The notes: generated from the sequence alone by a model not told the origin. Shown: positions 35,177 to 48,514, counted from the stretch's first letter. The stretch: 64,000 nt of DNA from Pyxicephalus adspersus (GCF_032062135.1 NC_092860.1:130677484-130741483), one strand, 5' to 3'. A program made the numbers and translations.

Positions 35177-38100
35177 TCTCCCCCATACAAATAATAATAT
35201 TTTCTGAATATTTTTAATATTGTTTATTTATATGACATTTTAGAAAAGAGAACATGAAAATATATCAACTAGCAAAAAAGGAAATAAGTCTTAAATACAT
35301 ACAAGATTGATACACCAAATTATAAATGTAGAAGTAAAAAGGGGCAAAGTTACTAAAAACAGCAATTAAGATTGTATTGCCTCAAATATGACATCCGTAT
35401 CAAGCAAAAAGAAAACACATAGTTAACAATAATGTGCCTGCACTTTTTGTTTATTTCTATTTTTCTAACTTTTTTAAAAGTCAGTGCTTTGTGCAAGAAT
35501 GATCGTTTTAGTCAATTAGTTAGTATAAACAGGGCAAATTATACAATAATAGAACAATGGAAAATGATAAAATGATATACTTTTTTCTATGGTAAAACTG
35601 TTTAAAATAGAAGTATGCATTTTTGGTTTATGGATTGCACATAAAATAAAATATTTTTGCAAGGCAATGTAACCACAGTTATAGCTAAATTACAAGGCCC
35701 ATAGAAAAATTTTTAAATTTACTCTGGTCCAAGGTGTTATAGTGTTATCCTGAATTTAGGTCCAACTTGGTTTTCCTTGACAACCCTCATGTTTGTGTAA
35801 TGTTATTTGGACAGTTATATGTTGGGTTTTCCTTTCTTTTACTTGTTTGTTAAATGGCAGATACATACATTTTTTGCTTACCCTCCTTTCAATGTATTTT
35901 TTTTATCTAGCTTTAAATGATGAAAAATGCATGGCTAAAATGTAATGTTGCACATTTTGAAGTTTCAAATAAAAAGTGTGAAAAAATGCTTTGGTCGACA
36001 GGGGTGTTCAAGTGTAATAGCTGAACTGGGAAATTGTGCATCAATATAAAAAACTAACTGTAAATATAATATGGCCTTGCCTTAAGGCCACCAATATCTT
36101 ACAACAAATCTGAAGTATATATAAAATATTTCACAATGAATAATAATCACTGATGCTTACATTTAGATGCATTTATTACCAAAGCACAAGGGAGAGTTAT
36201 GTATATTAGTCAATCATATTTCAGTACTGTACTGAGAAAAAAAAAGAATAAAATGTGATTGGATACCAAAAGTTTCTACCATGTGCGTGTAGTCATTGTC
36301 TTACCCCATTCTGTTAATGATGCCTTTAAGCAGTTATCAGACTTACAAACAACTAAACATGACACACAAAATTAAACAAATTAATCAAAGTTTGCTATAT
36401 TTTTTAATTTTGTTTTTGTTTTATATTTTAGGACTTTTTCCTAATTTTTTTTTTAAAGTCATCTACAACTAATGTTTCCCAAGAACAAAAAAAACACACA
36501 AAAAATATATACCAATATACAGAAAAAAGATAATCAGCAACAATATCAATAAACACAAGTTATGTTGAGCAGTGAACAAATGCGTTAGGACCTGTTCCAC
36601 CAGAATCTTGCCACATCTTGCTGTTCTATCATTATTTATTCTTCTTTGCACTTATTTTATTTTATTTTTTAAATGTAGAATTTATTAATATAATTAATTT
36701 TTAAAGAGTGATCTATGTTTCTTGGTGATTGTTTTTTTTTGTTTCGATCCCATCTAGGTTTACAGTAGAGAATACTTTTTTAACATACTTTTACAAGTAA
36801 TACACTTTCTTCTTGGGGTAAATTAATTTTGGCAAAGTGCAGGGGATTGAATGAAGAGGGTCTGCACTTGGGGATTTGAGTGGTGCTATGAGTACACTAC
36901 CGAAGGGTTGAAGAAACCAGGTTCAAATTTAGCCATAGATTTGTAGTTATGGCAGTGCTTTTTATATGTTGTCTGCTATACAAAACAGATTGACATTTTA
37001 GCATTTTCATCCTCTTAGATGGCCAGGCTGGGATTTTCTTTATGTACATGCACAGATGATTTCTGGAGCAAGGTAGTTGTATACATTCACACTGAGTTAC
37101 TTCATCCCAACATGGCCTATTAAGTGGCAAAAACTGCAAAGCCAGAAGAAGATTAGGTGAAGACTGAAACATTGGTAACAGAAGAGGAACAATTTGGGAG
37201 TGCAGCGCTACAGGGGATTGCTATGCAAAATAAGGGTCACAACATACAAATATTACATGGGACCGCCTTGCACCCCTTGCCTTGTCTGTGACTTGGTCTT
37301 ACTGCTTTTTCTCTTCTGGGTGTATGGTTTTATTGTGTATAGTGTGTCAAGATGGAGATCATACATAAAATAGTTATACATGTACATAGTACAAAAAATC
37401 ACAGCAGCCTGCCACCATACTTTTCTAATGTGCCCTCAGCTCTGATGCCAGCAGACATTAAATAATTAATGCAAATAATAAACTGCCTTTGATGTGGAGG
37501 AATAGGTGTTCTTAGGTTTAGGCTTCATTTGTATGCACATGACTCTGAGTAACACCCATATGTGATGCAAACCCTCCATGTTGAAGAACCAAACTTCCAT
37601 AAATTAAAGAGGTGGGCCTGGGACAGTAAGACAGGGCCATAGGGTCATATGTGACTTGCTGCAGCTTGCAGACTCTGAAAAATTTAAAGCATACAGCAAA
37701 TTCAGAGTAAACAATTTCAGTACAAGAGAAGAAACTGAACAACTGTACAAAACTGGAGGCGATGCTGAAGTTTAATTTTAATGGCATATGCAATAAAAAC
37801 ATAAAACTCTGTACAGAGGAATTCAGGAGCCGAATACATCTATTTACTGAAAGTTGTGAAATTACACATGCAGTCTGTGAAGGTTGATGTCTGCACCTTG
37901 ATCAACCACATATCACTCCACCAGAGATTTGCTTCTACTTAGAGGCAGCTACATGATGTACACTGAACCCAGTGTTCTACAACTAACTATGACACAAATA
38001 GTTTTATGACTTTCAGAAATTAGTGTAATCTATAGAAATGACTAACTATGAGTAATTATGTCACGCATGAAAAATCACAAATAAAGCAACAAAGTACAGC

Positions 38101-38785
38101 AGAGTGTGTGTACAGACTTGATAAAGTGTCCTAATACAAATCCTAAGGTCTATCATACAGTAACTAAGCTAGGTTATTTAGTTCTAAATGTATAATTCAA
38201 AGAATACAAATACAAATAATGAAATATAGGACTTTCTAGAACACAAAGAGATATGTGTTAGGATAGTTTACGACCAGTCAGAGAAATATTTGCAATATTG
38301 TGCATTATGAGTAATAAAATTCAATTTTAGGTATACACTAAATAACAGAACACATCCTGATCTCCACTATTATATCTGTCATCTATAAAACCAGGAGCTC
38401 AATCTTTTTAACAGTTACTTGTCATGTTCTTGTGCACTCAACTTCTATCACACAAATTCCATCCATTTTGAGACAAAAAATCCCCAACTCTGACTGTTTA
38501 TAAAAAATCCTGGATGTATTCAGGCACCCCCTCACCCTGGGGAGCACAGCAGGTTGCAAACCGAAACCCAACTGGTTGTCCTGATATTCAGTATTCCATA
38601 TAACAAGGATATGAGTTCTGTCTGTCAGACCATAACAATATAAAATTTACTGACCCTTAACCTACACGGTCGTTACAGGTATTAAACTTAGGCATGTAAT
38701 TCCTAATTCTGTAACTAACTGATCCTTCTTGGCAGATCCAAGTCCTTTCTCTTCTGTGTCTCAGGTATTTGATCAGGCCACCTTA
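35177..38785. other. Intergenic, no gene seen
   Basis: 3.6 kb of AT-rich sequence. No exon, transposon end or tandem array recognised. Confidence 0.5.
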
Positions 38786-38789
38786 TTAA

Positions 38790-39212
38790 AGCTACATACA
38801 CACTTCCAATTATTATGGTTGGAAAACGAACGACGAACGTTCATGCACGATATATATGAACGATCGTATAGCACCGATCCTGCACATATAGTTAACGACA
38901 CGATCGTTCATAGATATTGTACACACAATAGATACGATCGTTTGAGCGATAGAGGAACTATGTGCACGACAGGAAAGTGAACGGACGTTCGTTCATCACG
39001 CATGCTCTGAACATGGATGATCAACGAACGACCGTACACACGAACGATGTTCAACGATCGTCGTCCAATCCGATCCGTCGGTCCGGTCGTTCGTTTCCAG
39101 CGACTTTCCTCGTTCGTCGGCGTCGTTGGTTACTTTTTTACGAACGATTTTTTGCCCAATCGATCGTTCGTCGTTCGATTGGAACGATAAAAATTGGAAG
39201 TGTGTACGCACC
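38790..39212. mobile_element. CpG-dense TTAA-flanked MITE
   Basis: TTAA at 38786-38789 and 39213-39216 flanks an inverted terminal pair: gctacatacacacttccaat left, and right-end complement ggtgcgtacacacttccaat. The body is packed with aacgaacg, cgatcg, acgatcgt and cgttcgtcg, many of them self-complementary. CpG density is far above the surroundings, arguing for a recent insertion. TTAA targets suit Kolobok or piggyBac. Confidence 0.85.
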
Positions 39213-39216
39213 TTAA

Positions 39217-40171
39217 GACAACTACCCTTGATATGGTAATTCACCTAGAACAATACAAGAAGAGAAGCAAAGCCACAAACCCACCCCTGAGACTTATCAG
39301 CTGCCCTTTAAACGTCATAGTGAAATTATTGTCCTTACAAGTACCCTGCACTGCACTAATTTGTACCAGGGCTGTGACAACAGTGTTTGCAAGCAATTCT
39401 AACTCCAGGCTGGAGGTATTAGAAACTGTGTTCGGCATTAACCCAGTGTTTGACATTCAGTGTTTGTCCCCCAGTCATCCAAGTAATTGTTGATTTTTTG
39501 CTGACATATGTGCTCCTTAGGATGACTGGAGATGGCGGGACCCCAATCATGAGGAACATGCTCAGATGTAATGTGTGACTTTATGTCTGTTCATCAGTGA
39601 GAGGAATCTCAATCACATTACTGCTCCTTTGTATCCAACGTGACAATTAAAGATGTCCTCTGCTGCTGTTGTGTTAACACTTCTAATTGGAGGCAATCCC
39701 ACTCCTCCCCCATGATATATGCTTTAATCCAGATCCTGTCCAGCAATTTCTCCAGCACGGCCAACCTCAGTGTGTAACACTAGTTAAAAGAGGAATGACC
39801 CAATACCCACTAAGCAATCTTAATGAAGTTAAGGAGTTAGCCTAATAAACGTACCCAGCTGCTTTTAAAACACCTTCCCCTACCACTGATTCCTATGGAA
39901 TGACATCTGCTTAATTGTACCATGTGCCTTTATGTGTTCTAAGGTTATTATTCCTTCTACTAGCTCCATCTTACAATACCATGACACTTTGCTTGGCGAT
40001 ACTAGAAAATTCACCCCCCTGTCGGTGCTGCACTTAGCTCAGAGTGTCCAGTCATCTCCAGTTAGCGGTAAACTGGTCTGTTCCAGCAATCAGCAATTTT
40101 AAATTTGAGACCATGCTTCAATGTGGAGATATACACAAATGAGTGAGGAAAATGTTTATACCTGCATGTTT
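39217..40171. other. Intergenic, no gene seen
   Basis: No exon or repeat recognised with confidence. Confidence 0.5.
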
Positions 40172-40179
40172 ATCTAGGG

Positions 40180-40852
40180 CAGGGGTCGGCAAACTTTTTG
40201 GACTACTAGGCCATTACAGGAAGTCAAGAAGGCACACTAGGCCAGAAGAAACAAGGTGTTTAAGAAAAGGTTTTTTATTTAAAAATACAGTACAATCAAT
40301 GGGAAACATGATGTTGCATGTTCTTAAAGACAGATACAATATCAAGTTCTAATGATGAGGAGTTCAGCAACAGAATGTTATTAGGGTGATTGTCAGTGAA
40401 CTGAGAGCGCAGCTTGTTCTTACAAAACTTCATCTTGGAGAACAGCTGCTCACACAAATAAGTGCTGCCAAACATTGCCATCACACTTTTGGCACCGGCT
40501 AACAACATTGGAAACTGAGCATGTGGCAGCTGACAGTAGAAATCAATGAAAGTCTCTGTACGTGTACGTGTGGTTGGCATCGAATAGCCCATTGAGATTC
40601 GACCACTTGAAAGTGCTGTTGGTGTTGTTGCCGCATTGGATGATTAAAAGAATAATTCGTCAGTCCATTCGGGGTTGAAGAAACGACGTCCGAGGTCAAC
40701 CTTCCAAAGACTGGTAGTTGCGTATTTCTTCTGCTCTTTAGGCATAGTAATTGGGGTTACTGTGCAGGAACTCGTCAATTCAATTAGGCTGGATCCAACA
40801 ATACATAACTAGGTGGGTGTTAAGCCAGACTGAAATACTGGCTAGACCTCTG
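40180..40852 (-). mobile_element. hAT (Charlie-like) deletion derivative
   Basis: Left end CAGGGGTCGGCAAACTTTTT, a classic vertebrate hAT terminus. The right-end complement is CAGAGGTCTAGCCAG. A perfect 8-bp target duplication atctaggg flanks it (40172-40179 and 40853-40860). The 673-bp element keeps only the 3' part of a transposase gene on the minus strand. Confidence 0.92.
40296..40592 (-). pseudogene. hAT transposase C-terminal dimerisation domain fragment
   Basis: 98-residue open stretch with FGSTYLCEQLFSKMKF and LRSQFTDNHPNNILLL, the typical hATC signature in which (F/Y)xSTxxxExxFS is followed by a conserved helix. The catalytic core upstream is missing, so it cannot transpose on its own. 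It ends near the left terminus of the element, as expected for the gene's 3' end. Confidence 0.88.
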
Positions 40853-40860
40853 ATCTAGGG

Positions 40861-42356
40861 GAAAGAGTTCATATTTTAACATTTCAAACCTGGAGTGCCA
40901 AAATACCAGAAATAGAGTTTGCACCATATACAATTGGCATAGTCAAGTTAAGCATTCCAGTTGGAGGAAAACAAACTGTGTGAGCCTATTTCATTTCACC
41001 CACTTCTAAAGCACAGTACTCCAAATGAGACTTTTTGACAACACACACCCACATTATTATTATCTTTACATTGCACAAACATATTATGCAGTACTTTAAA
41101 AAGTCCATAGTCATGTCCCTAACTGGCCTTCAAAGGAGCTCACAATCCAATGTCCCTACCAATATCATATGTCAATAACATGGTCTAAGGTCAATTTAGG
41201 GAGAAGTCATATAAAAACTCTTACACATATACATGCATACCTTCACTGGCTGTCACCTAACTTCCTCCGTAAGTATGGTGATTGTCATTTTGGCCTCTTC
41301 AGTTGCTAGTCCTCTGTTCCTAGGCTGGGAGGAGAGTAGATAATGTCTACTTTGCAAAGGTAATATGTTTTCTTGTAAAATGCAGTAATTTGAAAGGGTA
41401 AAAAGTTGAAATTCTTAATGCATGTGATTGGTTGCAAATTTACTTTGCAAAGTAAAGGTCCAATATGTGCTCACAAATCTGAATTGATGGCTGCTGCATT
41501 TTCTTTATATTATTGTGGGTTTTTTATGCTCAAATATACTTCAGCCGGAAATACCTCTTTAATAACACTAAAGATTATTAACACATCTGTTGTTTAGGCG
41601 ATGATCACCAAGATGTAATTGTTGTTCAGTTGGCATTGATAATATTATCTATCCTTAACTGGGTACTTGGCTGCATAGCATGGAAACTCTTAAATTATAA
41701 TTACCAGAACCCAGATTATCATTGCTGCTCAGATAACCCATTTAACTACTTTATTAGTGCCGTATTAATGGAAATTTTCACACTTCATACCTGGAAACAT
41801 TGTGAAATCATTTATTATCTGTGTGGATTTAAAACATGATAAAAAAAATCCCATCATCTTGAAATATCAACAAGCAAAAAAAACTAAAAATTAAAATAAG
41901 ATACATATTGAGTTTAAACAAACACAACCTGCATAGCTCTTATTCTTGTTTAGTTGGAAACTACATAAGTGATTTGTTCATTATCATTAGTGATGAGTGA
42001 ATTAGGCAACTTTAAAGTCACCCAAAGATTGGCTAATCATTTAGAAAACTTGTGCAAGGCGAATTGCATTGAAGTCAACAGGATGATAATTTTGATGAAC
42101 AGTTTGAGCACCTTGGAGGGCTACTGGTCAAGCTTTTGGCAAATAGTACTGGAAACAAAGCATTGCTATGTATAAAATTAAAAAAACATGCAGTTTGAAA
42201 AAATTGTGGCTGTAGCATATTTGCTATCTATTTAAAGGTAAAACAGAGTACACAAAAAAAAATACTTCACACCACCCCTTAATCCTTCTACCCCTATATA
42301 ACTCAGAGACTGTTTAACTAGGAAAATGAAAGGTCAGAAAACTCAGAGGACACAGT
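40861..42356. other. Intergenic; one interspersed-repeat fragment
   Basis: 41085-41215 (tccatagtcatgtccctaac, aaaggagctcacaatccaat, tctaaggtcaatttagggag) resembles a repeat tail widespread in frogs and other vertebrates, probably from a CR1/L2-type LINE. This is recognised from memory only. Nothing else seen. Confidence 0.4.
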
Positions 42357-42579
42357 GGGCCTGATTTATGAAAACTCTGCAAGGATGGAGAAGATACACT
42401 TTTATCAGTGAAGCTAGGTGATCCAGCAAACCTGGCATGAACTTCTTAAAATTGTTTGCTATTTGCTAGCAAATGTTTTGAAACCTGGACCAGACCCATT
42501 ACAAGTTTACTAGATCACCCAGCTTCACTGATGAAAGTGTATCCTCTCCAGCCTTGTAGCGCTTTCATAAATCATGCCC
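42357..42579. mobile_element. Fold-back MITE family A copy
   Basis: Full palindrome from gggcctgatttatgaaaact to gctttcataaatcatgccc, with AGT on both sides (42354-42356 and 42580-42582). The centre includes tttgctatttgctagcaaat. Confidence 0.85.
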
Positions 42580-42943
42580 AGTAAATCTCTGGTCACTTTG
42601 TTTTTCAAATATTTCTTCCACATAATTAGGTAATCAAAATGAACAAGCCCTTTATCTTGTTTACTAAGTTTAAGTTAATATTTACTCAGCCAAGTGTATA
42701 ATTGGCAAAGTATGCATGTCTTTTCCAAGTGAGCAGAGTTACAATGTGCCATTCTGTTGCAGAATATTGAAAGATGTCGTGGATGGAGGTCAGCCAGTGA
42801 GCATTTGTTAGATGAAATCAGGGTAACCACCATATTCCTCTTTTGACAGGATTCCATTTTTAAGGTGTATATGTTTCAGTGGCACATCAATTAAAGTATA
42901 TGTTGTGGGTACAAGAATTGTGGCAGTATGAAGTGTACACAAT

Positions 42944-43161
42944 AAGCCTAATTTATTAAAGCTCACCAAGGCTGGAGAAGATACACCTTCATAAGTGTAG
43001 CTGGGTGATCCAGAGAACCTGGAATGGATCTGGTCCAGGATTGAAAACATTCACTAACAAATATCAAATGGCTTTTAGGAAATCCATTCCAGGTTCCCTG
43101 GATCACCCAGCTTCACTGACGAAAGTGACCCAGCCATGGGGAACCTTAATAAATCAGACCC
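42944..43161. mobile_element. Fold-back MITE family A copy
   Basis: aagcctaatttattaaagct to ccttaataaatcagaccc. Flanks AAT (left) and AGT (right) differ at one base. Inner block ggtccaggattgaaaaca is shared with other copies. Confidence 0.82.
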
Positions 43162-43859
43162 AGTAAGTGTGCCTGGACTCTATTTAATCATGCTCTGTTC
43201 CATTATTTTTCCCTCTTCATTGTGCCCAACTGTTCACAGGTCTTACAGAATCCTAGCAACGTCTTCACCTAACAATTAAGTAAAAGAAGGTATTTTCCTG
43301 TACACTGAAGATAGGGTATGTTCTTTATATAGAGACACAATTTAAGTTTTGGTGTGACCCCAGTCCTTCGTGGTTAAGGTTCAGGTGCACCAAATTTCCT
43401 GCCAGCCATGCTGCATACCCGTGTATGGGTCTGGTTGGAAAAAAAGGGGAACCCCACACTATTATTTTCTGTTTTGTTCTTTTCTGTTCATTGTTTTTAA
43501 ATAAATGTGTACATTCCCTTTATAATGGAGTGTAGACATGAAGAGTAGTTAGGGGTGGTAGGGCAGCAAGAGTGCAGCCCCTTTTTTTGTATCAGATCAG
43601 GCTACATGCCTTGTAAAAAGATCATGTTATCTATAACATATACAAACATTATATATACCATTAGTAATAACCACCCACAGACAAACACATTGTTGGATTT
43701 AAATATATACTTTATTTGAAGGTTTAACATTCAGTTTATTGTTTTACAGTATACATCACAATGAAATTACTTTATTATAACTACTATAAAGTTTTCAATT
43801 ACTGTAATTACTATTAAGGTTTCAATCAATAGAACAGTGTATATTATTTTATATTGTTT
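43162..43859. other. Intergenic, no gene seen
   Basis: AT-rich, nothing recognised. Confidence 0.5.
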
Positions 43860-43861
43860 TA

Positions 43862-44712
43862 TACACACACTGGCCACTTTATGCAGGGTTGGATCTCGTT
43901 TTGCTTTTAGTGCTATCATATTTGTTCTTGGCATAGATTAGAACATGGCATAGAACTAGGTGGTGGAAACAGAGATTTGGGTCCATTTTGACATAATGGC
44001 ATCGTGCAGTTGCTGCAGATTTGTTGGCACATCTATGATGTGCATCTCTTGTTCTACCACACGATGCTCTGTTGGATTTAAATCACCTGATTGTGGAAGC
44101 TATTTAAGTACAGTTATATAATCCCGTTTGGAATGATTTTGAACTTTGTGATTTGAAGCGTTATCCTGATAGAAGTAGCCATTAGAAGATGGGTGCACTG
44201 CGATCATAAAAGTATGGAAATAAGGGTAGGCTGTAGAATTTAAATGATGTTCAATTGGTAGAAAGGGCCTAAAGTGTGGTAAGAATATACCTTCTACTTC
44301 ATTACACAGCCACCAGCCTGAAGCATTTATACAAGGTAGCATGGATCCATGCTTTCATATTGTTGTTGCCAAATTCTGAATCTAGCATCTGGATGTCACA
44401 ACAGACATGGTCGAGTTCCAATAGACCAGGTAATGTTTTCCATTCTTCTCTTGTCCAGTGTTAGTGAACTTGTGTTCTTATCTAAAGGAGTGGCACTTGG
44501 TGTGGTCTCTTGCTGCTGTAGCCGATCTGCGTCAAAGTTTGATGTGTTGTGAATTTAGAGATGTACCTCCATTGTAATGAGTGGGTATTTGAGTTACTGT
44601 TGCCTTTTAGTAACTTCTGTCATCAACTAGGGATTTTTGCCTATAGAACTGCCATTCACTAGATATTTTCCATTTTTTAGACTATTCTTTGCAAACCCTA
44701 GAGATGGTTTAC
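43862..44712 (-). mobile_element. Decayed Tc1-like element (Tc1/mariner)
   Basis: The left end acacacactggccactttat is the terminus of a Tc1-like family common in fish and frogs. The minus strand then encodes a decayed transposase (see pseudogene). Similarity stops near 44712 (accctagagatggttta, the helix-turn-helix end of the gene), so the other terminus is missing. Confidence 0.78.
44100..44660 (-). pseudogene. Tc1-like transposase pseudogene
   Basis: Minus-strand fragments such as PIEHHLNSTAYPYF and YFYQDNASNHK match the catalytic core of Tc1-like DDE transposases; the D in QDN is the second catalytic aspartate. The longest open piece is 44100-44342, and upstream parts are broken by stops and frame changes. 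Not functional. Confidence 0.75.
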
Positions 44713-44714
44713 AA

Positions 44715-45474
44715 TTATATGATGGTGGTAAATTATATCAATAAGACATTTCCAGGTACAGACAGCATGCAATGTTCAACTCTCACAATCAATCCCCATT
44801 TTCATCCTCATGGTTTGCCCGCTGCACAATTTTCTTTGTTCTTTGAGCCTCTTGTGTTTCAAAAGAAGACTACCTCTGACTACCTCTGTCAATTACAAAT
44901 TACCCTGTCTGCCAAACATGATTTTTTTCATTTTGAAATACATTACAACATATTTAAGTAGCATGGCAAGTTTTTATATCATTCTTTTTTCCTGCTTGGC
45001 ACAGAGAAGGAAGGGTGATAAACACTATGCAAAATATTATTGTCAAACACTCCCAGCTAATCCATGGTAGAGATGACCTTCCATTTCTAGTTGTTCCGCT
45101 TTATGTTCTATTTTTGTCACATTATTCATAGGATTTCACATACTGTCTGTTGACACATCTCCTAATTTATATTATATATATTAAAATGGCCTGGGGAAAT
45201 TATAATGCCATACATACAAATCTATTATACCACAGTGCCAGGACCAAAATAACTGCTGTGGGATCCTAAAGAACCAATGAATCACCATTCACCATGGTGA
45301 ACCAATGAATCACCATCACCATTACTGAAAGATCTAATGTATTTTAGACAATCCTTTAATTTTTTTTTTATCAGAAATGTTTGCTAATTGTGGGAAACGA
45401 TGAAAAGAAAAAAGGTTACTGCACAGAACTTGGACTTGTTTCACACCATCTGCCCTGTGGTTACAAAGCTGAAC
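44715..45474. other. Intergenic, no gene seen
   Basis: AT-rich. Contains a near-tandem caatgaatcaccatt repeat at about 45276-45325. Confidence 0.5.
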
Positions 45475-45478
45475 CTAA

Positions 45479-45843
45479 GGCTACGTACACACATGTTCTC
45501 GTCCGATAATCTCCTCAGGACCGATATCGGATGAGAATCTTACGTGTGTACAGTGCTCGTCGTCCATCGTCTGTGGATCCGCCAGGACGGTCATTCAAAC
45601 GATGGACGATGAGCGCTGTACACACGTAAGATTATCATCCGATATCGATGAACGATCTTAATGGAAGTGAAGGGGGAGAGAGCGCAGCGGGGTGCTGCCC
45701 TGCCGTTCTCTCCCTCCCCTTCCCATAGAGCAGAACAGTGCTATATGTACAGCACTCGTTCATGCATCGTGCAGTCGTTAATCGTTGGAAAGGGTCCTGA
45801 AAGATCCTTTCTAACGACAATGATTGCACGTGTGTACATAGCC
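45479..45843. mobile_element. TTAA-type MITE family B with internal hairpin
   Basis: Terminal pair ggctacgtacacac and tgtgtacatagcc, flanked by CTAA and TCAA (eroded TTAA). Inside, about 45541-45632 is a second inverted repeat: tacgtgtgtacagtgctcgt mirrored by gagcgctgtacacacgtaa around gatccgcc. Confidence 0.8.
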
Positions 45844-45847
45844 TCAA

Positions 45848-48480
45848 TCATTTTGGATCTGATTGTTTTATCAGTTATATGTGTACCTAGCCTCAAAGTT
45901 ACAATCTTACAAAACACTGCATGCCATAGATTTTAAATTATTCATTACACTCTTTAATTAACTTACAAAAACAAATACCAATTGATAACAATGACCTGGT
46001 ATATGTCCATTGACATGATTTAAACAGAAAGGAGTTTATAGGACACAACAAAATTAACCAAATCTATATTTAACCCTGCACCAGCCACACCACACTTCTA
46101 ATTGGCACATTTTTGGCACTTTAGTATTTAGGGCACTTAGTAATCACTTTAAACACTATTGGAAACTCATGTTTTTAAAGTAATAGTTATTGATTGTATT
46201 ACTCCAAAAATAATACTGTTCTGCCAAGCTGACAAAATTACCATACCAACAGTATGGCGGACAGGTGGATGAGTGCTGCTCTCCTGATTACCTGGCTTGA
46301 CCAGTCTATAGGTCAATTTCCCCCCCCCCCCAACTATTAAACCTTCTATTGACTTGCCCTTAGATATAAATTTGTCTTGTCTCCAAGTTTTTCTAGAACA
46401 GGGTAATCCTGTCATCATATACAAGAGGAGCACTGTAATTATCAATATACAGTATTTATTATATTTAATAATTAATCATATTTCAATTGAATAAGGTAAT
46501 TGAATCACCTAATGTAATTTCTAATCATCATTTGTACAAAGTTCTCCTGTTGTGTTTGTTCTATATGTGTGTTTTGTATGTTATGTCTTTCTCTGATTAG
46601 AGTTTATTTTTGGTGTACATTTGGGGAATGTGACCTGTCTTTGGCTTTTTCCCTCAGTGACCCCAGATAATACAGTGAAAACACACTCTCCCTGCACATT
46701 TTGTACAAAACAAAATCCTTAATTCCAGTAAGTGTGTAAAATGCAAGGATTGGTAGAAATAAGCAGCAGAATCCAGTTATTTGCCTTTCACATTCCTGGG
46801 AAGCCGCGTAGATAGTGGCCATGTTGCAACATTATTTTCATTTAGCTGTGCATTATTGAGTTTCCATAATTGCGTCATATGTGGTGGGAGAAAGTAGTGA
46901 GTGAACTGATCAGTATTTGCTTTGTTCCTATGTAAGCATTTTGTTATAAATACAAACTTTCTTGTCCCTTTCCATTTTAAATGACTGCTTAAAGGAATCC
47001 AAGTATACCTCCCAACATTAGAATGTGAGAAAATGATACTCTGGTGTGGTGTGACATTCAGAGAGCACAGGATGCTGCAAAAAGTATGTGGAGCGACATT
47101 CCAAATAAAACTGAATATGGCTTAAAGGACACGCTTAATAGTCAGAGTTAGTGCTTCCTTGTCAGTGTGATGTACACTCTACTGTATATGTCACAATCTT
47201 TATACCCATAAAACAATTCCTAACCTAATTCTATATGCTCCATATACTCCATTCTCCATATACTCCATTCTCTATATACTCCATACTCTATATACTCCAT
47301 TCTCTTAAACATACAATGACAGTAAATCAATTACTGTCATTGAAACATATGGCCCTACAAGATTTCCATAAGGGAATGTTTGAGAGAATTTCTGATTCCC
47401 TGCTTTATAAATAGAGCAAACCCACTGACTACTGATGCCTGGGAATACTTTTTGTGGAAGAATGAATGCTCCAGCATCAACATTTAAAGCCCTGTTTGAA
47501 GAGGTCAGTAGGAGGAAATATACTCTAGTATTGGCTGCCAGTGGCAGGAGGATTTCCAAAGACGCCAACTAAAACACACCTGTTAATTTTTTAATAATTC
47601 CTAATATTATTAACAATATATTGTTAATACATAAATGTAAAGCTTAAAGCAATTTAAAACTTTTTTTTACTGTCAGTTCAGAATATAAATAAATTCATTA
47701 AATACTTATTAATCCATACATAGTATGGACCCAGACTTCAATAAATAAAATATAATATGGACCATTGCCCCAAAGGGTTCTATCTTTAAAGCAGTGAATA
47801 AGTCATTCAATGAAGCATTCCCTGGTAGAGAATCAATTACTGCCATTAAAACCTAGATGGACTTGGTGAGCTTGGACAATTCTCTACATAGGAGTTTCAG
47901 TGGCTGTCGGATCCACTGTTTTCTAAATAGACCCCCATGTGCCAGGCTATAGAATATCATATGGGGGGTGAGCAGGGGTTGTCAAACCAAACCTAAAATA
48001 AACCATAATAAATATTTTGCTATCCCATCTTATGGTACCTGGGCCTACAAACAAGCATGATTTTGCTCCATTAAACATGTTAAATAACTTGTTTGCTACT
48101 GAATAGGTAGATTTTGGTAAACAAGCCTTTATGTGTCTATAGTAACATAGCAAGAAACAGATCCAATTGCTTATAAAATTTAATTCTAGAATACGTTTGG
48201 AAATAACATAAATATTGGCCACCCAATGGTGGTGATGGAAAACTAAAACTGCTAAAAGAGGCCAAACTGAAAAGTCAATTTTCCATAATGTGCATGTCTG
48301 CCATGTATCCTTGCATATTATAACAAAATGATGCCCCAACCTCAATCGCTCTTCACATTGCTAATAGCTGAAAGAAAAGGAGGCTTACAGCAAGTTTTCT
48401 CATGATTTATTTTTTAATTACTGGAATTTTATATATTATAAAGGCTGTGAGTGGATACTCAATGAAAGAAATGTAATTTT
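45848..48480. other. Intergenic; minor tandem repeats
   Basis: A 13-C run lies at about 46319-46331, and a ctccatatactccattctc-type array of about 15-bp units at 47236-47303. A 132-codon minus-strand open frame at 47947-48345 resembles nothing I recognise. No gene called. Confidence 0.5.
47236..47303. repeat. Short minisatellite (about 15-bp unit)
   Basis: Four to five imperfect copies of atatactccattctc. Confidence 0.85.
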
Positions 48481-48514
48481 TTCTCTAGTTCACAATAAAA
48501 TCTTGATTGTGGGG

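Noticed and set aside
47947..48345. 132-codon open frame on the minus strand
   Set aside because: The encoded sequence matches no family I recognise, has no convincing splice sites or promoter, and sits among repeats. A chance opening or an eroded repeat is more likely.
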